Source of the DNA: JBHJHK01 sp050330975
Lineage (GTDB): Bacteria > Pseudomonadota > Gammaproteobacteria > Competibacterales > Competibacteraceae
Direction of reading: 5' to 3'
Assembly (NCBI GenBank): GCA_050330975.1
Contig: JBHJHK010000516.1
Span: forward strand, 1 to 15,819
Length of the DNA: 15,819 nucleotides
The notes beneath the pieces were generated by a model. It was not told the origin of the DNA. It saw only the letters and a program-made list of their open reading frames with translations, and did not search any database. Both the position numbers and the translations under genes were made by a program. This document shows, one piece after another, positions 12,505 through 15,819 of this stretch; position 1 is the first letter of the stretch, and every line of letters begins with the position of its first letter.

Positions 12505-13506
12505 ATGTCGGACACTATGGATTTGCTCAAACCGCGCCTGGTCAACGTCGAGGTCATCAGCGAACACTACGCCAAGATAACCCTCGAACCTCTAGAGCGC
12601 GGCTTTGGCCACACCCTGGGCAACGCCCTGCGGCGCATTTTGTTGTCGTCCATTCCCGGGGCGGCCATCGTCGAATGTGAGATCAGCGGCGTCCTCCACG
12701 AATACTCGGCCATCGAGGGCGTTCAGGAAGATGTCATCGACATCCTCCTCAACCTCAAGGGGGTAGCCCTCAAACTCCACGGGGTCGACCGCGTCTCTTT
12801 GAACTTGGCCAAAAAGGGCCCGGGGGTGGTGACCGCCGGTGACATCGAGTTGCCCCACAGCGTGGAGATTGCCAACCCCGACCACGTCATCGCCCACTTG
12901 ACCAAACTGGGGGAGCTGTCCATGAAGCTGGAGGCCGAGGTGGGTCGGGGCTATCAACCCGCCACCCAGCGTCCCAATCTCGACAGCGAAAGTCGCCCCA
13001 TCGGCCGGCTGATCCTCGACGCCACCTTTAGCCCCATCAGCCGGGTGAGCTATCGAGTGGAGAGTGCCCGGGTCGAACAGCGCACCAACCTGGACAAGTT
13101 GGTCATCCAGTTGGAGACCAACGGCACCATCGACCCCAAGGAAGCCATCCGCAACGCCGCGGGCATTCTGCTGGACCAATTGTCGATTTTCGTCGACCTT
13201 CAGGGCAAGGAAGAGGATTCTCCCCACCCCGAGGCGGCGGACATCGATCCGGTGTTGTTGCGCCCGGTGGACGATCTGGAGCTCACGGTGCGTTCCGCCA
13301 ACTGCCTCAAAGCCGAGAGCATCTATTACATCGGCGATCTGATTCAGCGCACCGAGGTAGAATTGCTCAAAACCCCCAACTTGGGCAAAAAATCCCTCAC
13401 CGAGATCAAAGACGTCCTGGCCCAACACGGATTATCTCTCGGTATGAAGCTGGACAACTGGCCACCGCCGGGTTTGGGGGAACAAGATGACCGCGCCTCG
13501 GCGTAG
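12505..13506 (+). CDS. rpoA: DNA-directed RNA polymerase subunit alpha
   Basis: Alpha dimerises to start RNA polymerase assembly, and its C-terminal domain contacts UP elements and activators. The product is 333 residues (E. coli 329). The N-terminal domain holds LEPLERGFGHTLGNALRRIL; Arg44 corresponds to E. coli Arg45, which is needed for assembly. ARVEQRTNLDKLVIQLETNG marks the end of the N-terminal domain. A linker of about 20 residues, acidic with prolines, precedes the C-terminal domain DDLELTVRSANCLKAE, where Arg263 equals the DNA-contacting Arg265. LKTPNLGKKSLTEIKDVL and NWPP complete it. The ribosome binding site is weak, 17 bases after rpsD. Confidence 0.98.
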   Translation: MSDTMDLLKPRLVNVEVISEHYAKITLEPLERGFGHTLGNALRRILLSSIPGAAIVECEISGVLHEYSAIEGVQEDVIDILLNLKGVALKLHGVDRVSLNLAKKGPGVVTAGDIELPHSVEIANPDHVIAHLTKLGELSMKLEAEVGRGYQPATQRPNLDSESRPIGRLILDATFSPISRVSYRVESARVEQRTNLDKLVIQLETNGTIDPKEAIRNAAGILLDQLSIFVDLQGKEEDSPHPEAADIDPVLLRPVDDLELTVRSANCLKAESIYYIGDLIQRTEVELLKTPNLGKKSLTEIKDVLAQHGLSLGMKLDNWPPPGLGEQDDRASA

Positions 13507-13548
13507 GGGCGGGTTTTTGACTGCACAGATACAGGGATAAGACACGCC

Positions 13549-13923
13549 ATGCGCCATCGCAAAACCGGTCGCAAATTCAACCGCACCAGTAGTCATCGCA
13601 AGGCGATGATGAGCAATCTCACCAATGCCCTGGTGACCCATGAACTGATCAAGACCACCCTGCCCAAGGCCAAGGAGCTGCGGCGGGTGGCAGAACCTCT
13701 CATCACTTTGGCCAAGGAAGACAGTGTGGCCAACCGCCGCCTGGCCTTTAGCCGCCTGGGGGATCGGCAAGTGGTCACCAAGCTTTTCAACGAGCTGGGA
13801 CCCCGTTATTCAACCCGCCCCGGGGGCTATATGCGGGTTCTCAAGTGTGGCTTTCGCCACGGCGACAATGCCCCCATGGCCTATGTCGAGCTCGTCGACC
13901 GGCCCAATGCGCCGGTGGAGTGA
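13549..13923 (+). CDS. rplQ: 50S ribosomal protein L17
   Basis: L17 lies by the exit tunnel of the large subunit. The product is 124 residues (E. coli 127). It starts MRHRKTGRKFNRTSSHRKAM and contains ELIKTTLPKAKELRRVAEPLI, DSVANRRLAFSRL, KLFNELGPRYSTRPGGYMRV and CGFRHGDNAPMAYVELVDR. Only the alanine-rich end of the E. coli protein is missing. AGGGATAAGA lies upstream of the ATG. It is the normal last gene of the alpha operon. No terminator follows: GGCGA (13925-13929) and TCGCC (13933-13937) form a 5-bp stem but have no T-run after them. Confidence 0.98.
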   Translation: MRHRKTGRKFNRTSSHRKAMMSNLTNALVTHELIKTTLPKAKELRRVAEPLITLAKEDSVANRRLAFSRLGDRQVVTKLFNELGPRYSTRPGGYMRVLKCGFRHGDNAPMAYVELVDRPNAPVE

Positions 13924-13957
13924 CGGCGAAGTTCGCCCCTCCAGGGTTGGGTGATCT

Positions 13958-14698
13958 ATGGCGGTACCCCTCGTCGCCCTGTTTACCGATTTTGGCCTCC
14001 AGGGTAGCTACGTCGGCCAACTCCACTACGCCATAGTCAAAGATTATCCCCAGGTGCGGGTGGTGGACTTGTTCCACGACCTGCCGGCCTTTGATATCCA
14101 AGGGGCGGCCTATCTCCTCGCCGCCCACCTCCCCTACCTCAAACCCGACACCGTGGTGATGGCGGTGGTGGACCCCGGGGTGGGTGGCGAGCGCCCAGGG
14201 GTCATTGTCCAGGCCGATGGCAGGTTACTGGTGGGGCCAGGTAATGGTCTGTTTGATCGGGTGGTGGCCCGGGCCCAGCGGACGCAGACCTGGAAATTGC
14301 GCTGGCAACCCCTGGGGGGGCTATCGCCCTCGTTCCACGGTCGAGATTGGTTTGCCCCGGTGGCGGCGCAACTGGCCGCTGGGGTGGCGACACCCAACCA
14401 TTTGGGCAAACCCTGGACGCCCCCCACCCTCGCCTGGCCGGATGAATTGGCACGGGTGGTCTACATCGACCACTACGGCAACGCCATGACGGGTATTCGA
14501 GCCAGGGCCCTAGCGGGCAACGCCCAACTGGTGGTCGACAACGGCGTGCTACAACGGCGGCGTACGTTTTGTGAGGCCGCCGTGGGGGAGGCTTTTTGGT
14601 ATGCCAATGCCAATGGTTTGGTGGAAATTGCTGTCAATCAGGGATCAGCGGCGCGTCAACTCGATTTGCAGGTGGGGGCAATGGTGGCTGTGAAATAA
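13958..14698 (+). CDS. SAM hydroxide adenosyltransferase (DUF62 family, SAM hydrolase)
   Basis: Members of this family cleave S-adenosylmethionine to adenosine and methionine using a water-derived hydroxide; fluorinase and chlorinase are relatives. The product is 246 residues, soluble, with no signal peptide. LFTDFGLQGSYVGQL at 8-22 and VVDPGVGG at 70-77 are family motifs. The Asp-Arg-His set proposed for the hydrolase branch is present as Asp72, Arg79 and His127 (in FHGRDWFAPVAA), with the 7-residue Asp-Arg spacing expected. IDHYGNAMTGI at 170-180 fits the C-terminal domain. It follows rplQ by 34 bases with only a weak AGGG ribosome binding site, and may be read by alpha-operon transcripts. 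The cellular role is unknown. Confidence 0.9.
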   Translation: MAVPLVALFTDFGLQGSYVGQLHYAIVKDYPQVRVVDLFHDLPAFDIQGAAYLLAAHLPYLKPDTVVMAVVDPGVGGERPGVIVQADGRLLVGPGNGLFDRVVARAQRTQTWKLRWQPLGGLSPSFHGRDWFAPVAAQLAAGVATPNHLGKPWTPPTLAWPDELARVVYIDHYGNAMTGIRARALAGNAQLVVDNGVLQRRRTFCEAAVGEAFWYANANGLVEIAVNQGSAARQLDLQVGAMVAVK

Positions 14699-14715
14699 TA
14701 TCAGTCGATTGGAGG

Positions 14716-14800
14716 TGGTCCGTCCGTTGGAATTTTTCTCCATCGTTTTGCCAATTCAAACCCGCCAATTCTCATCATCCTGACGACCGTGGACGGACCA
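14716..14800 (+). repeat. Perfect 10-bp inverted repeat ending at the transglutaminase start
   Basis: TGGTCCGTCC (14716-14725) and GGACGGACCA (14791-14800) are exact complements, and two G-U pairs extend the stem inward to 12. The loop is about 65 bases and AT-rich relative to its surroundings. The second arm contains the only GGA-rich sequence before the gene and ends on the A of its ATG, so the folded RNA would block initiation. The same dyad could instead be a pair of protein-binding half-sites on DNA. Neither role is proven. Confidence 0.55.
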
Positions 14801-15669
14801 TGCAGCGCTACAAAATTGTTCACCGTACATATTATAATTTCGCCGACCCTGTCCAACTTACCGATCATAGCCTGCGGTTGCGACCCCGCGAGGGCCCCGA
14901 ATTGAGGATCGAGTCCTCCACACTCCAGATTACCCCGACAGCGACGCTGCATTGGTATCGCGATGTAGAGGATAATGCTGTTGCCATCGCAATCTTTAGC
15001 CCACAGCCAATCCAGCAACTGGCCATCGAAAGTGAAGTAATCATACAGCAGTATAATGAAACCCCCCTGGATTTTTGGGTGAGTGACTACGCGGTGGGTT
15101 ACCCCTTTGTCTATAACGCCGAAGACGGCACCGTGCTCGCCCCCTACTGCACGCCCACTGACTCGAGTCACAGTGAGCAGGTAGCCCACTGGATTCCCCA
15201 GCAGGTTTGGTCGCAGGGCACCTCGATCCAGACCTACGATCTGCTACAGCGGCTAAGCCGCCAAATCCAGCAGTCACTGCGCTACCAAATCCGCGAAGCC
15301 CCGGGGGTGCAAACAGCCACTGAGACCCTCAATTTCGGCAGTGGCTCTTGTCGCGATTTCGCCAATCTGTTTATTGAAGTCGCCCGACAGCTGGGCCTTG
15401 CGGCGCGCTTTGTCAGTGGTTATCTCAATGCCCCTCCTTCGACGGTTAACTACGGCGCCACCCATGCTTGGGCCGAGGTTTACCTACCCGGGGCCGGCTG
15501 GAAGGGCTTTGACCCCACTCTAGGCGAACTCGTTGGTAGCCAGCACATCCCCGTCGCAGTGGCCCGACTGCCAGAGTCCGTACCACCGGTGGCTGGGGGC
15601 TTTTACGGTTTTCCCGGTGCTAGCCTCGATGTTGGAGTTTGGGTTAGCCCCCTGGGGTCGTTCGCGTAG
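14800..15669 (+). CDS. Transglutaminase-like cysteine protease family protein
   Basis: The product is 289 residues, soluble, without signal peptide or membrane segment. Residues 1 to about 90 resemble the bacterial transglutaminase-like N-terminal domain, with YKIVHRTYYNFADPVQLTDHSLRLRPR. Residues about 150-240 form the transglutaminase core, with the catalytic triad visible as Cys184 (GSGSCRDFANLF), His222 (GATHAWAEVYLP) and Asp238 (GWKGFDPT). Proteins of this type are usually assigned as cysteine proteases or amidases; the substrate is unknown. The ATG at 14800 is the only start in this frame between 14698 and the first conserved motif, and it gives the family N-terminus. The gene appears less GC-rich than the ribosomal genes. 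There is no functional link to its neighbours that I can see. Confidence 0.9.
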   Translation: MQRYKIVHRTYYNFADPVQLTDHSLRLRPREGPELRIESSTLQITPTATLHWYRDVEDNAVAIAIFSPQPIQQLAIESEVIIQQYNETPLDFWVSDYAVGYPFVYNAEDGTVLAPYCTPTDSSHSEQVAHWIPQQVWSQGTSIQTYDLLQRLSRQIQQSLRYQIREAPGVQTATETLNFGSGSCRDFANLFIEVARQLGLAARFVSGYLNAPPSTVNYGATHAWAEVYLPGAGWKGFDPTLGELVGSQHIPVAVARLPESVPPVAGGFYGFPGASLDVGVWVSPLGSFA

Positions 15670-15819
15670 CTCCCCATAATAATGGGCACCGAGCCGCTTG
15701 TTGAAGATGTCAAAATTGCCGCGTTACACGACGAAATCAAGTCGAGGCAGCCTGTCGCCCCTTAGTGATCGTCGTCGCCTCCTTGAGAAGAGGCGCCAAA
15801 AACCGCCCCGTATGGCTAT
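15670..15819 (+). other. Non-coding 3' end of window with one stem
   Basis: No recognisable gene is present on either strand. CGCCTC (15776-15781) and GAGGCG (15790-15795) form a perfect 6-bp stem around an 8-base loop. No T-run follows on either strand, so it is at best a weak candidate for ending the transglutaminase transcript. A 27-codon reading frame at 15682-15765 lacks a ribosome binding site and any familiar sequence. Confidence 0.35.

Noticed and set aside
15682..15765. 27-codon reading frame after the transglutaminase gene
   Set aside because: It has no ribosome binding site, no recognised sequence and a length expected by chance.

Overview
This window is the S10-spc-alpha ribosomal protein cluster of a GC-rich gammaproteobacterium. 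It runs from the 3' end of an EF-Tu gene to two unrelated genes past rplQ. The assignment rests on gene order, on lengths close to those of E. coli, and on diagnostic variants: the 101-residue zinc-free S14, an S4 without the zinc-binding cysteine cluster, and gammaproteobacteria-like RpoA and SecY. The genus cannot be named from the sequence alone. All 30 genes read on the plus strand. No tRNA, rRNA, insertion sequence, CRISPR array or phage gene was seen.

Layout. 1-145: C-terminus of EF-Tu, 6 bases ahead of rpsJ. 152-5244: S10 genes rpsJ, rplC, rplD, rplW, rplB, rpsS, rplV, rpsC, rplP, rpmC, rpsQ. 5285-10907: spc genes rplN, rplX, rplE, rpsN, rpsH, rplF, rplR, rpsE, rpmD, rplO, secY, without the usual rpmJ after secY. 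About 10945-11057: a promoter region with a TATAAT box and AT-rich direct repeats. 11058-13923: alpha genes rpsM, rpsK, rpsD, rpoA, rplQ. 13958-14698: a DUF62-family S-adenosylmethionine hydrolase. 14800-15669: a transglutaminase-like cysteine protein. The last 150 bases hold no recognisable gene.

How the genes work together. The cluster supplies about half of the ribosomal proteins, the protein-export channel SecY and the RNA polymerase alpha subunit, so growth-rate control can act on translation, secretion and transcription together. Most junctions are very short or overlap (rplD/rplW, rpmC/rpsQ, rpsE/rpmD), which implies translational coupling. The larger gaps (rpsJ-rplC, rpsN-rpsH, secY-rpsM, and DUF62 to the transglutaminase) are where regulatory RNA or promoters are most likely.

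No new biological system is evident in the coding content. The points worth attention are regulatory and local. There is no room for an S10 leader before rpsJ, and structured non-coding RNA sits before rplC instead. There is an unusual 144-base gap before rpsH (S8). Short hairpins mask the rplF ribosome binding site and the rpsM start. rpmJ is missing. L15 carries an insertion, and S17 and L30 carry extensions. A 10-bp perfect inverted repeat ends on the transglutaminase start codon. All structural RNA claims come from reading complementarity by eye and have not been folded or tested for covariation.
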